Source of the DNA: Forficula auricularia
Lineage: Eukaryota > Arthropoda > Insecta > Dermaptera > Forficulidae
DNA: 64,000 bases
Direction of reading: 5' to 3'
NCBI GenBank assembly: GCA_024734495.1
Contig: JALMQS010000225.1
Coordinates: 6,547,425-6,611,424, forward strand
Part shown: positions 21,779 through 32,499 of the stretch, piece after piece
How positions within the stretch are numbered: the first letter of the stretch is position 1
Layout of the letters: every line of letters starts with the position of its first letter
Translations under genes and position numbers: made by a program
The notes under the pieces: generated by a model
Told to the model about the DNA's origin: nothing
Databases searched by the model: none
The model's input: the letters and a program-made list of their open reading frames with translations, nothing else

Positions 21779-22265
21779 ATTAATAATTTGAAAGTTTATA
21801 TTGGGAAAATAAGGACGAAGTTTTTTATGTGTGACTTTTTTATTTATCCACCAACGTTTCGTCGACTTTGCCGACTTCTTCAGGGCTTCAAATAGTCATG
21901 TCACACATTCGTTTAAATTTTCTTATTACCTTCGTTACCATTGAAGGCCATCAGAATACAATTTTCAAAAGATATTTGGCACATTCACAAAAAACACAAT
22001 TTTTTCTCTTTTTAATAACAACCTTATCAATACAGAACAGAACAGTAATCACTTCTTACAAAAAAATGGAATAGAATATTTTTCTTTTTATCCCTATATA
22101 CAAAAATCTCAACTTCGAATAAATTAAACTTATATATTAATAATGTTAATAATCTATTTGAAGCCCTGAAGAAAATCGGCAAAGTCGACGAAACGTTGGT
22201 GGATAAATAAAAAAGTCACACATAAAAAACTTGTCCTTATTTTCCCAATATAAACTTTCAAATTA
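21779..22265. repeat. Palindrome with paired CTGAAGA...GAAACGTTGG motifs
   Basis: The arms 21779-21890 and 22155-22265 are near-identical inverted copies around a 260-bp AT-rich centre. Each arm carries a hammerhead-type core: minus strand at 21850-21886 and plus strand at 22160-22200. The 68-codon ORF at 21868-22074 runs across an arm and is not a gene. Confidence 0.75.
21850..21886 (-). ncRNA. Hammerhead-like motif, short helix I
   Basis: The minus strand reads CUGAAGA, one extra A, GUCGGC-AAA-GUCGAC as helix II, then GAAACGUU. Helix III is the self-complementary ACGU and the cleavage-type triplet is GUU. Helix I has only about three pairs. The plus-strand partner has CUGAAGA at 22166-22172 and a less regular helix II. 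Confidence 0.45.
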
Positions 22266-22309
22266 TAAATTAAATTATGGACGGAAATGATAATAAATAT
22301 AAAATTAAT

Positions 22310-23270
22310 GTAATAAATAATTTTTAAGAAAAAAATAAGACCGACTTCAAAAAATTAAATGCAACAAATAAAATACACTAAAAGGTATAAAATAATTATC
22401 TCTGGTTTGTTTGGGAGAAGGTTGAGGAGGTATGTGGAAGAAGGCCTTTAGTATTGATTTATTTTAGGAAGTTTCGGATTTTATTTATTTATAAAAAGCT
22501 ATATGGATGTACATAGATATTATATATATGTATAAAAATTGGAACTGGCAAACTACGCTATGATGTCGGACCACCCCTCCACACAAGCTTTGCTTAATGA
22601 GGGGTGTTGCAATAATTGTTAAATTTGATTTATTTTATTGTCTTTAATTAGCTTAAATTTTTACTTTATCCAATGCGAAGCATGGGGAAAGTATTGCAAT
22701 CGGTCTGGCGGCAAGCGCGACTTCAAAGGGTCCTCAGGTAAAGACTACGGAACCCATGGACTCAATTAAGGTCACAAATTGGAGTATTCAATTAGATTGA
22801 ATTTTAGCACGTGACGGTTTTGCCAAAAATTACCTGGGATCTCGCCGAGAGGCCAAAAAGTGCCATTTTTTTTGGAAGTGCGTGGGGATGGATGGATGGA
22901 TGTATGTGTGTGTTATCGTTTTTTTCGTCCACGAATTTTTCCACACCGTTGCATCGATTGAATTGAAATTGAAAACCTACCAGTATTTTAATAAAATGAA
23001 GCGCTGATTAGTTTTTGGTACATATCGGTCCACAAACATTAGTACTTTATTTCAGTACTTTTTTAGTTTTTTCTATATATCTTGAAAATGACTTAACCAA
23101 TTTTGTTTTACGTATACCTACAATGTATTTACTTATTTCTTTGCAAATAAATATTCTATTCTATAATTATTATCTTATTTAGTTACAACTAAATTACGAA
23201 ATATTAACATGAAATTAATTTTTGAAGTCGGTGCCAAACAAACTATACCTATAAGCGAGCATACGCGCCA
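22310..23270. repeat. CCGACTTC-family repeat split by another element
   Basis: ACCGACTTCAAAA...AAATACACTAAAAGGT (22343-22400) and ATTATTATCTTATTTAGTTA...GAAGTCGGTGCCAAAC (23163-23240) are continuous in the copies at 45.8 kb and 60.7 kb. Here they are separated by about 760 bp. Confidence 0.6.
22663..23110 (+). mobile_element. ACTTTATCC-family element, 3'-truncated
   Basis: It starts ACTTTATCCAATGCGAAGC and contains the GCAAGCGCGACTTCAAAGG block. A GGATG/TGTG microsatellite lies near 22888-22912. It ends after TTGAAAATGACTTAACCAAT without the usual terminal GGATAAAGT. It is non-coding. Confidence 0.55.
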
Positions 23271-23366
23271 AACGTACTATGTAAGATCCGTCGAGTGCTG
23301 GGGGTCCAGGGGGCGTGCCCCATGGCTAACAAGAGGGCTGCCGAAGGCGGGCGCTTGCAGCTAGTC
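23270..23366 (+). mobile_element. Helitron-like 3' terminus
   Basis: GGGGGTCCAGGGGGCGTGCC, then a GCCGAAGGCGGGCGCTTGC hairpin-like end and CTAG followed by T, matches the CTRR|T style of Helitron 3' ends. A related end is at 43450-43517. The matching 5' end was not located. Confidence 0.5.
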
Positions 23367-23369
23367 ATA

Positions 23370-24605
23370 TTAATATTTATTAAACATTTTCGTTATTATT
23401 AACAGACAGGAAAGTAAAATTCGAAATGTAAAATAAAAATTAATTTAATTGAGAAATAAGTCGCTGATGAAGTCACAAATAAAGCAATGAAACGTACGTC
23501 TTAATTACTACAAAACTCTGTGAATGATTTATATATCCAATTTCCTATGATCTTGTAAGCTAATTAAATTATGGATACGATTAACCAAACAAATAATTTA
23601 CTTACAATCAAATCCTTTGATAACGTTCATCACGTTTTTAATTCAGAAAGTAAATAGACTTTAGATCCATTATATTATTTACTCTATATGGTGGATTAAT
23701 ATCTAAAGATGATCCTTATTTGATGGATATTTAATAAAAGCCATTTGTAATTTCTTTGAATAAAATTTATTTCAAAATAAGTCCGACGCGAAATGTGAAT
23801 TCATTTTAGAGAATGAATGTTCTCTTTGTTAGCGGCATTGTTAAAGAGGCGCCACCGGCGCTCTCAATTGTTAATCGATTTCAAATTCAAATTTGAATTT
23901 TGCTATCAAAGATACAACACATCTACTATACAGTGTGCGAATGGGAGTCCGAAGTAATTTTCTCAGGTGGTCCAGTAAAATATCTATAATATATAAGATA
24001 AAATTTAGCTAATAAAGTTCTAATTATGTACATATACCTACTAGTATATATTTTAATACAAAAGAAGAAAAATAAATTTATTGTACCTATATCTAAAAAG
24101 TTAGATTAAAACGAATATTTTATTCTTAAAACATTATAAAAAAATCAGAGCTTGAAAGCCGTGGGAAGGGGCTTTTGCTCTCCCCCCCCCCCCACGGACA
24201 CCCTTAAGTGTGCGGTTTTCTGCACAGGCGAACTAGACGCTGTTTTGAGAATTTATTTTATTGTAACTATTCTATATACAAATTTGAATTTTTTAAATAT
24301 ATTAACATTGAATAATTATTCTAAGGTGACCATTTTTTCCGTGGGCCAATCCGGGACATTGACGCCCCTCCCCCTCCGCACCCCATTAACAACCCGTCCT
24401 CCTTAATTTAGGCCCCATTAGCAATTAATAATGTCTAATTTTAATTATGAGACTAATTTATTAGAAATATCAGCTTTCTTCGATTTTTGTATGACATTTT
24501 TTTTACCTCCTCCCCCTTCCCTTAATTTTTGGTTCGATTTTAACCAAAATCTAATCAAATTGAAAGGATTGTCGAAAGTAGCAGAATTTTTATAAAAGGA
24601 GAGAA
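23370..24605. other. AT-rich spacer with C-tract repeats
   Basis: No gene is supported. A CTGATGAAGT...GAAACGTACGTC segment at 23463-23502 resembles the hammerhead-type core but lacks a convincing helix II. C-rich tracts at about 24180-24195 and 24360-24400 belong to low-complexity repeat ends. Confidence 0.4.
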
Positions 24606-25275
24606 TAAAAGAGTGTGTCTTCACACTGGAATTATAAATTTTTAATTTATTTATAACGAGACTATAGTTTTGAGAGCTTTGCCTTCTTCATCTGTCTATT
24701 ACGATTGATTCGCAGGAATTAATGTATGTAAGTGAGATTTATGGTACTCGTGTAAATCTCACTTATATACATTAATTCCTACGAATCAATCGTAATAGAC
24801 CAAGGGTGGATCCAGGAATTTTTTATGGGGGGGGGGGGAGAATGTATATAAGGTGCCCGATGTATATAAGATCTACTTTTTATCTCGAGAGTGTGTCACG
24901 TCAGAGACGCCCTCCCCCCACACACACACATAGAACTTTATTTTCAATTTTAAAATTTTTTTAAAAATTAATGTTTTTATTTTTTAATTTTTTTACAAAT
25001 TTCATATCTCATATTTTAAGTTCATTAAAATAAAAAAAATAAAAAAAATTGTTATAAATTCCCTGTTGATTTGGCCGCCGATTTTTGGCCTCTGAGTGCG
25101 ACGCACGTGTTGCACTCCCGCCAGGCACGGGCCTGTATGGAGGGCGGTCGCCCCTCCGCCCCCCCCGGATCCGCCCTTGTAATAGACTGATGAAGAAGGC
25201 AAAGCTCTCAAAACTATAGTCTCGTTATAAATAAATTAAAAATTTATAATTCCAGCATAAGACACACTCCTTCAA
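24606..25275. repeat. ACTATAGT-family palindrome carrying a hAT insertion
   Basis: The palindrome is centred near 24748, with arms from GTGTGTCTTCACACTGGAAT to its complement. Both arms hold a decayed hammerhead-type core: CAGATGA on the minus strand near 24690, and CTGATGA at 25187-25193 with GAAA changed to AAAA. The right arm is split by a 379-bp hAT-like insertion. Confidence 0.75.
24801..25179. mobile_element. hAT-like MITE (379 bp) with 8-bp target duplication
   Basis: The terminal inverted repeats are CAAGGGTGGATCC and CAAGGGCGGATCC. The flanks TAATAGAC (24793-24800 and 25180-25187) are identical 8-bp duplications, the hAT signature, and the other palindrome arm shows the single-copy empty site. 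G/C-rich ends and a CACACACA tract occur within. No transposase is encoded, and the 69-codon ORF across its right end is spurious. Confidence 0.85.
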
Positions 25276-25997
25276 AATCTAATCATCTCTTTATCTCAAT
25301 GCCCCAAAACTACATATGAAATTTTATTTTGATATTCACACTAGTTTTTGAGGTAGAGCAGAAAATTTGGAAACGTACTAACAGACATTTTGACGAAACA
25401 ATTAATATCTAGAAAAATATAATTTTTTCAATGTTCACTTATAGGGGCTTTTTTCTAGGCCAAAACGCCATGGTTTCGCCCAATTTTTGTTAAACAAAAT
25501 AGTTTCATCCGGTTGAATATTTAGAGCGATAGATGCTGATGTGTATCTTTTATACCACGTACATTTAACCATTAACTGTCTAACCCTTTGACGTAGCAAA
25601 ATTAGTATAATAACCTTTATTTAAGTAGATAGTAATAGTGCGGACATAGTAATCGAATTGCATTGGGAGTTAAATAAATTAATATTACAAATAATAATCC
25701 ATTACACAAGCATGGGAATATATTACGAAATTGATTTCAAATTTAATTATTTATTCAAAGGGTTACCTAGAGAAAATAGAAAAAAAAATAGAAACTTACA
25801 TTAAAAAAGAAGACCGGGAGAATTCACTTTCACTTTCACTCAGGCAGAGATAGAGAAAGTAGAGAAAGTATGAACCAATACATTCTCTCTCTCCACTGGT
25901 GCATTTGCCTATATGGAAAAGAAGAAATTAATATTAGAATTATTTTAATAGAGAGAACAAAATATAATATGTAGAGAGAAATAAGGAAAGCTATAGT

Positions 25998-26124
25998 ATT
26001 AATTAATAAAGTAAAGGGTGTGTAGTTTCACAGTGAATGAAATAAAACTCAAAGAGGTTTATACAAACTTTGAGTTTTATTTCATTCACTGTGAAACTAC
26101 ACACCCTTTACTTTATTAATTAAT
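25998..26124. repeat. Perfect 57-bp inverted repeat with 13-nt loop
   Basis: Arms 25998-26054 and 26068-26124 are exact reverse complements, beginning ATTAATTAATAAAG. No hammerhead-type core is present. It may be a young MITE or a replication-generated palindrome. Confidence 0.9.
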
Positions 26125-26645
26125 ATCATGTTTCACCTAAAACCTACACCACTTTCTCTAAGTAAAACTATAGTATTAAGTTTAGGCTTACAAACACAAA
26201 CACACACACATATAAATACAATAATATTACAATGTGTCTTATTAATATCTCTATAACCTCACCTTTTGAATTTTCATTTTTGTGTTTGATTAATTTGATA
26301 AAATTTCACTTCATATTATTAAATAGTTTGGGGAAATTTAAAACCTAAACTTTTCCAAAGATTATCCATCGGAAAATTGACCGGAATATTAATCCAGAAT
26401 ATAATATTAATTTACAATATAAAATAATTCACCTCGGACGCCTCGAATTGTTGAATTCAAATGCAAAGAATCAACGTAAGGAGTCTCCACTAGTTCAAAC
26501 AATAGATTGTTGAAACAATGCAAAGATTCAAATTTGAAATACGATTTCGATATCAATAAATATAATATTAGATTCATCTTAAGCATATTACGTATTCTCG
26601 TATGGAGAGAACTTCTTATAACTTGCCCCGAAAAAATTTAGTCCG
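26125..26645. other. AT-rich DNA, nothing recognised
   Basis: No coding or repeat structure could be supported. Confidence 0.4.
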
Positions 26646-26649
26646 CCCC

Positions 26650-26990
26650 CTCCCCCAAAAAAAAGATGAAATACAAGAATATTTTTTATTTTATTTATTG
26701 GCATCGGGAAAAAAAAACATTTTGCCAGCCAAAATACTCACATTATATCTCTAAAAAATAAAATAAAAAATGATGTGGCCATCCACATGTAACATGTCCG
26801 TTCTACCACCCCAGCCCCCTCCCCCCCCCCCCCAAAAAAAAAAGATGAAATACAAGAATTTTTATTTTATTTATTGGCATCGGGAAAAAAAAACATTTTG
26901 CCAGCCAAATTTTTCATATTATATCCCTAAAAATATATATATATACTGATGCGGGCATCCACATGACTTTACCATACGCTTAGCCCCTCA
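26650..26990. repeat. Two-unit tandem duplication with homopolymer joints
   Basis: Two copies (about 26650-26830 and 26832-26990) share AAGATGAAATACAAGAAT, GGCATCGGGAAAAAAAAAC and TTTTGCCAGCCAAA. Each begins with C and A homopolymers. Confidence 0.75.
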
Positions 26991-26999
26991 TTTATATTT

Positions 27000-27928
27000 A
27001 ATAATTAATCAAAGGCCTTGGGCCTAGACTCTCATTTTTACCATGTACCCCCCAATTTTTGGAGGTTAGTTTTTGCATTTTTAGTCTGGGAGCCCACCGA
27101 TTATTTAGGTATACAAAATTTGGTTGAGTGTGGCCCAAGGGCCTAGATTTTCATTTTTTGACCCCCCTCCCCCCCACACACACAATTTTGGCCACCGAAA
27201 AAAATAATAACTCTCTTTTTATTATACGTAAGTTCCCTTTAAGGTATATTTCATTTTTTTCGGTATTTTTTCGTTTGAAAATCTTATAATTTTAACTCCC
27301 CCCCTTCCCTCAATTTTTGGTTCGATTTCAATCAGACATTTTGACAAATCAATTATTATCTCGACAATTTAATTCATACACTAAAAGTCCCATAAGCAAC
27401 GGTGTTTTTGTCACTATGACAGCGAAAAAGTTTACCCTAACTTTTCCAGCGGCAAAACTGAACCTAGCTTTATTTTTTCAATTATGTTTTATTTATTAAT
27501 TACCTACTAATAGGTTAAAGCAAATATTATTATATTATATTAAAATTAGAAATTTTTTGTTTGTTTTTAATTAACAGGTGTCTAAATCATAACAAAACAG
27601 GTGTGTTTACAAATAAAGTGGTTCAAGTGGCTTTTTACTTTATCCAATGCAAAGCATGGGTAAAGTATTGTAATCGCTCTCGGAGAGAATATTTCGAATT
27701 TATTTATTTTCTCTGATGATAAAATATCAATTACGTAAAAAATAAATATCGATACATCAGATACAGATTATTTTCACTTATATATATAATCAAAATACAA
27801 GATACAATTGTAATTTATAAATTAAAGTCTTTTAATTATTACTTGAAATTATATTACAGGCTACAACCGTAAATTCTATAATGTAATTAAATCCCTTGTA
27901 ATATGCAATCTAGTTTTTGTGATTTGTA
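27000..27928. other. Mixed repeat fragments
   Basis: C-tract repeats related to the 31 kb and 42 kb units (about 27035-27190), a fragment of the Helitron-like interior (27500-27635), and a truncated ACTTTATCC end (27637-27680) follow one another. No gene is supported. Confidence 0.45.
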
Positions 27929-27938
27929 AATTAAAATT

Positions 27939-29774
27939 CTTCTTCTTCTTCTTCTTCTTCTTCTCATTGATAGACCTGTGGTCTGTTTATCCTAACTCGT
28001 CCTGCCAGCGTTTTTTAGGTCGACCTCTACTTCTTTTCCCTGCTGGCTTGTTCGTTAAAATTTTCTTGAGAATTCGGTCTTCACTCATTCTTTCCACGTG
28101 TGCATACCAATTCGCTCTTCTACATTTGACCCAGTCATCGATCTTTTGTATTTCACATTTTTCCCTGATGTCTTCACTTCTTTGTTTATCAAACAACGAT
28201 ACGCCAAGGATTCTTCTTAGGGTCTTCATCTCAGCCGTCTCCAACATCTGCCTAGTTTTAGCTGTATCTGGCCTTGTTTCGGCTGCGTACGTCAATATTG
28301 GCCTTATCATAGTTTTATATATTCGCACCTTGGCTTCTGTTCTTAAAAACTTATTCGACCAGATTGTGCTATTAAGACAACCTGATATCCGTAGGGCTTT
28401 AATAGATTGTGTTTTTACTTCTGTCTCTAGATCTTGATGAGAGGTTATCTGAATACCAAGGTACGTAAATGTCATGACCTGTTCTATTATCTTATCATAT
28501 AGCTGTAATTTGCATCGAAGTGGCTCTTTGGATATAGTAAGAGCTTTTGTTTTTTTTGTTGATAGGGTAAGATCGAATTTGGTGGCTAGTAGACTGAATC
28601 GGTATAGAAGTCTTTGAAGAGAATCTTCATCTTCGGCAACCAGGGCTGCGTCGTCAGCGTAACACACACATGATATATTTTCATCTCCGATGGTGTATCC
28701 TTTAAGGTCCTTAATTCCCTCTATTATCTCGTTCATTACTATGTTGAATAGTAATGGGCTAAGGGAATCACCTTGCCTAATCCCTTGGTTTACTGGGATG
28801 CTCTGTGTCAGTCTTCCTTCTATTTTTAATTTTGCAGAGTTGTCTGTGTAGATATCTTTGATCAGGTTAATAAGGCTATTTGGTATTTTATGCTTAATCA
28901 GGATGTTGATGATATGTGCAAGCTTGATTTTATCAAACGCCTTTTCAATATCAATGAAGCAGAAGAAAGCTGGCTTATTGAATTCATAGGCTTTTTCGGA
29001 GAGTTGTCTGATGGCAAAAATGGCATCAATACATGATCGATTTCTTCGAAATCCTTGTTGTTCATCATGGATATTAATTATTTCCTGTAGTTTATTTGAT
29101 ATTATTTTTGTAGTTAGCTTCAGATGAGTGTTAAGCAGGTTTATTCCGCGGTAATTATCAGGCACCCGTCTTTCGCCTTTCTTAAAAATGGGTATAACGA
29201 CATTTGTTCTCCATTCTTCAGGGATCTTGCCTCTTTCAAATATCAGCAGAATCAGCTTTGAAATCTCTTCCCACAGGGGTATACCTCCATATTTTATCAA
29301 CTCGTTAGTGATGTTATCTTCGCCAGGAGATTTTCTATTTTTCAAACTTTTTATGACCTCATAAACCTCCTCCTCATCAACACTCACCACATCCCTTGAA
29401 TCACCAATCCTCGGAAGTTCTTCATTTGTGCCGGCATAGAGCTTCTCGAAGTATTTAATCCATGTATCTTTCTCTATTCTGTTCACGGGCGAGTATTCTT
29501 GAAGTTCTTTTTTTGATTACGTAACATTCCCCATATTTTCCTTTGCTGGCCGTAAAAATCTCTCTCAAGGTTCTTAGTATAAGCTTCCCAGTAATCTCTT
29601 TTTATTTGTCTGATTTTACAGTTAACTTGATTTCTTATCAACTTATAGACGTTATATGCCTGAGATGTTCCTAATGCTTTAAATTGCAGAAAAGCTTTTC
29701 TTTTCTGATCTGCCAGGTCTTTAATCTCCTCACAGAACCAGGGTGTTTTCTTAAGAGTTTGTGATGGGATCTTT
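27939..29774 (-). mobile_element. GAA-tailed non-LTR retrotransposon, 5'-truncated
   Basis: Direct repeats AATTAAAATT (27929-27938 and 29775-29784) bound the insertion. On the minus strand it carries a reverse transcriptase with its upstream linker and ends in a GAA microsatellite (CTT repeats at 27939-27963). The endonuclease region is lost to 5' truncation. C-terminal RGRPKKRW and the GAA tail are shared with the broken copy at 9541-9862, so at least one related lineage was mobile in this genome. Confidence 0.75.
27987..29486 (-). CDS. Reverse transcriptase of GAA-tailed LINE (499 aa ORF, incomplete N-terminus)
   Basis: The RT spans roughly residues 50-330: SPGEDNITNE near 53, NYRGINLL near 111, QQGFRRNRSC near 143, the motif A Asp in FIDIEKAFD (D179), QGIRQGDSLSPLLFN near 234, YADD at 276-279 and TYLGIQI near 345. 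The C-terminal region carries TYAAETRPDTAKT and ends RGRPKKRWQDEL. The catalytic residues are intact. The true frame continues upstream, past the Met at 29486, through KELQEYSPV. It then shifts at a 7-T run (29507-29513) into a linker reading KIRQIKRDYWEAY and PWFCEEIKDL, out to about 29765. This is therefore a fragment, not a start-to-stop gene. No AP endonuclease is present. Confidence 0.82.
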   Translation of the reverse strand: MNRIEKDTWIKYFEKLYAGTNEELPRIGDSRDVVSVDEEEVYEVIKSLKNRKSPGEDNITNELIKYGGIPLWEEISKLILLIFERGKIPEEWRTNVVIPIFKKGERRVPDNYRGINLLNTHLKLTTKIISNKLQEIINIHDEQQGFRRNRSCIDAIFAIRQLSEKAYEFNKPAFFCFIDIEKAFDKIKLAHIINILIKHKIPNSLINLIKDIYTDNSAKLKIEGRLTQSIPVNQGIRQGDSLSPLLFNIVMNEIIEGIKDLKGYTIGDENISCVCYADDAALVAEDEDSLQRLLYRFSLLATKFDLTLSTKKTKALTISKEPLRCKLQLYDKIIEQVMTFTYLGIQITSHQDLETEVKTQSIKALRISGCLNSTIWSNKFLRTEAKVRIYKTMIRPILTYAAETRPDTAKTRQMLETAEMKTLRRILGVSLFDKQRSEDIREKCEIQKIDDWVKCRRANWYAHVERMSEDRILKKILTNKPAGKRSRGRPKKRWQDELG

Positions 29775-29879
29775 AATTAAAATTGAATGACATTTAATTT
29801 GTAATTGAACTTTTTGTATTTTTAAACTGAATTATATGTAATTAATGAATGAATTTTTGAATCTTGACAAAACTTTTAC

Positions 29880-30432
29880 AATGTACGATTCAATTGCTCG
29901 TAGCTTACAATTCACTATGAAAGTTTTAGTTAATGTGCTGAAAATTGGTACGCAAATATATTAGAATACACAAAATTATAGCCTTTTACCTAAAAACGTT
30001 TCCTGAGAGTACAAAATGCCAATCTGTGAAGGTTTTAGTTAGTGAGTTGAACAAGGGTACGCAGATATCTTAGAATGCACCAAATTTTAGCTTTTTACCT
30101 GAAAACCTTTCCCGAGAATATAAATTGACATTTTAGAATAGTTTTAGCTAATGAGCTGAAAATTGGTACGCAGATATCTTAGAATCCACCAAATTTTAGA
30201 TTTTTACCTGAAAACCTTTCCCGAGAATATAAATTGCCATTTTAGAATAGTTTTAGCTAATGAGCTGAAAATTGGTACGCAGATATCTTAGAATCCACCA
30301 AATTTTAGATTTTTACCTGAAAACCTTTCTCGAGAATATAAATTGCCATTTTAGAATAGTTTTAGCTAATGAGCTGAAAATTGGTACGCAAATATCTTAC
30401 AATGCACCAAATTTTAGCTTTTTACTTGCAAA
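29880..30432 (+). repeat. 109-bp tandem repeat (outside the giant palindrome)
   Basis: About five units contain ATGAGCTGAAAATTGGTACG, with successive starts at 30151, 30260 and 30369 exactly 109 bp apart. The array belongs to the same family and orientation as the one at 32.5 kb. The 60-codon ORF at 30272-30454 is repeat-derived. Confidence 0.85.
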
Positions 30433-30632
30433 CGCTACCACTTTGCCTATCTGACCCCCCACCCGTTTTGCTTAATTCCATTCAAAATATTTAATTGAAT
30501 TTTTTTTAACAATGAAAACTCCCGGATAGCAACGTTAGCGCTTGGGTTCGATCCCAAGGGGATGAAACATTATATACATAATTTTCACTAAGATCACATT
30601 GTCCCTAAAATGTAAATTCTTTTTTACTTTAC

Positions 30633-31330
30633 CATACAGGGTATGGTCAAGTATTGTAATCGTGCATGAAAAAAGTGTTTTTTTTTCCTTCTTTTTTTTG
30701 AAATATCTCAAAAACGGCTTAAACTATTTCGATTAAAAAAATTGAGCGAAACCATGGAATTTCGCTCTACAAAAAAGCCTTAATAAGTGATCATCGAAAA
30801 AATTATAATTTTCGAGATAATAATTTTTTGTCAAAATGTCTGTTAGTCTGTTTGTTAGTCTGTGCGTTACCAAATTTTGTGGACGAGCTAGCTCAAAAAA
30901 CTAGTGTGAATATCGAAACCAAATTTCACACGTAGTTTTGCTCCATTGAGATTAAGAGCTGATTAGATTTTTGGTACATATCTACCCAAAATTAAGGGGA
31001 GTGTAGGGGGGGGGTTAAAAATTAAAAATCTAGGCCATTTAACCATTTGAGCAAACTCAACCAAATTTTGTATACATAATCAGTGGACCACCAGAAGTAT
31101 AAAAAAGCAAAAACTAACCACCCAAAATGGGGGGGGGGGGTGTAGGGTCAAAAATTAAAAATCTAGGACATTTGAACAAACTCAACCAAATTTTGTATAC
31201 ATAATCACTGGGACCCAAGAAGTCTAAAAATAGAAACCCCCCCCCTACATGTTTATAAATAATTTTATTAAATATTAAATATAAGTGAGGGGCCAGGTTG
31301 TATGGTAAAATCAAGTGGATGGCCACATCA
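30633..31330 (+). repeat. ACTTTACC-type repeat with C/G-tract minisatellite units
   Basis: It starts ACTTTACCATACAGGGTATGG, then a GAAATATCTCAAAAACGGCTT block. Two units follow with AAACTCAACCAAATTTTGTA and G homopolymers, like the 42 kb minisatellite. The mirrored copy is at 40240-40960. Confidence 0.65.
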
Positions 31331-31739
31331 GAACACGTCAGCTTATTTAATTATATATTAATTATTACAATCTCAGGGTTTTAATGCTTGACCTATCAAT
31401 AAATTCGAAACCACAAAAAGATATTTATTGGGCTATTTAGAAATAAAATCCTAAAATTATTAGGTTATTTTTTTTTTTTTTTAAGTTTTCATTTCAAAAA
31501 GTTAGTATTTAGATGAATTTATGAAAAAACAAAATGTTCATATTAATTGTTTGTTTGTTTTATATAGGTAGTTAGAATTAGAACAAGAGGATTAATTAGT
31601 TCAAATGTTGACTAAGAGATGACACTATAAAAATTATTAATGCATCAATTTCTATGGGGCAAATGGGAATTAACATAGAAAAGAGGTTGATGATTTGTGT
31701 AGTGACTTTTTTTGTATAATAATATAAATAGATGCTGTT

Positions 31740-31995
31740 TTTACTGCTTTTTTTAGCGGCCTAGCGCTGCTCGGCGATCGTTCCTTCGGGACGGTCCATT
31801 TTTTGGTTGTCTCAAATAGACATTCGACTTTCGATTATCCTCGAGAGATGAAAGGATAATAAAGGAAAAGTCGGATATTTGAGACCTCACCGCTTAAGGA
31901 TTTTATATTCGCATATAAAATCCCAATAATATAGAGGGAAAGAGAGGGCGATATTCGCTTTCTTTTTCTCACTCAATTCGGCTAGAATTGCCCGT
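31740..31995. repeat. GCGCTAGGCCGC-family repeat
   Basis: A hairpin-prone block containing CGATCGTTCCTTCGGGACGGTCC, TCCTCGAGAGATGAAAGGAT and GCGATATTCGCTTTC. Inverted copies lie at 39590-39870 and 41330-41620, the last lying outside the palindrome. Confidence 0.7.
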
Positions 31996-32499
31996 TTTGT
32001 TTAATTCGATTCCAAATATTTTAATAGATTTTTTTAACAATGAAAACTCGAAAGATAATCAAACAAGTTGAAACACGCATGTGACAAGTCGAGACAGGTC
32101 GGCGGATTATTGGCAAAATAATATTTTTTCGAATATTTCGAATTTATTTATTTTCTCTGATCAAAAAATATCAATTACTCAAAAAATAAATATCGATATA
32201 TAAGATTCAGATTTGTTATAATCAAAATACAAGATTCAATCGTAATTTATAAATCAAAGTTTTTGACTTATTACCTGAAATTATATATAGGCCACAACCG
32301 CAAATTCTATGATGTTATTAAATCTCTTGTAATATGCATTTCAGTTTTTGTAATTGGTAAATTGTAATTCAATCAAAAATAATTTGTAATTGCCACTGAA
32401 TTACATGTAATTTGTGAATGAATTTTTCCCAAGCTTTTACAATCTACGATTCAATTATTCGTAGTTTGTAATTCACTTCACTTTGTACGACTTCTAGCG

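Noticed and set aside
23463..23502. Additional hammerhead motif (CTGATGAAGT...GAAACGTACGTC)
   Set aside because: The sequence between the two core halves cannot form a helix II of more than about two pairs.
27919..28437. 172-codon plus-strand ORF starting in CTT repeats
   Set aside because: Antisense shadow of the GAA-tailed LINE reverse transcriptase.
30528..30575. tRNA gene suggested by GGGTTCGATCCC
   Set aside because: The B-box-like stretch pairs with nothing resembling a cloverleaf. It is mirrored at 41030 within the palindrome.
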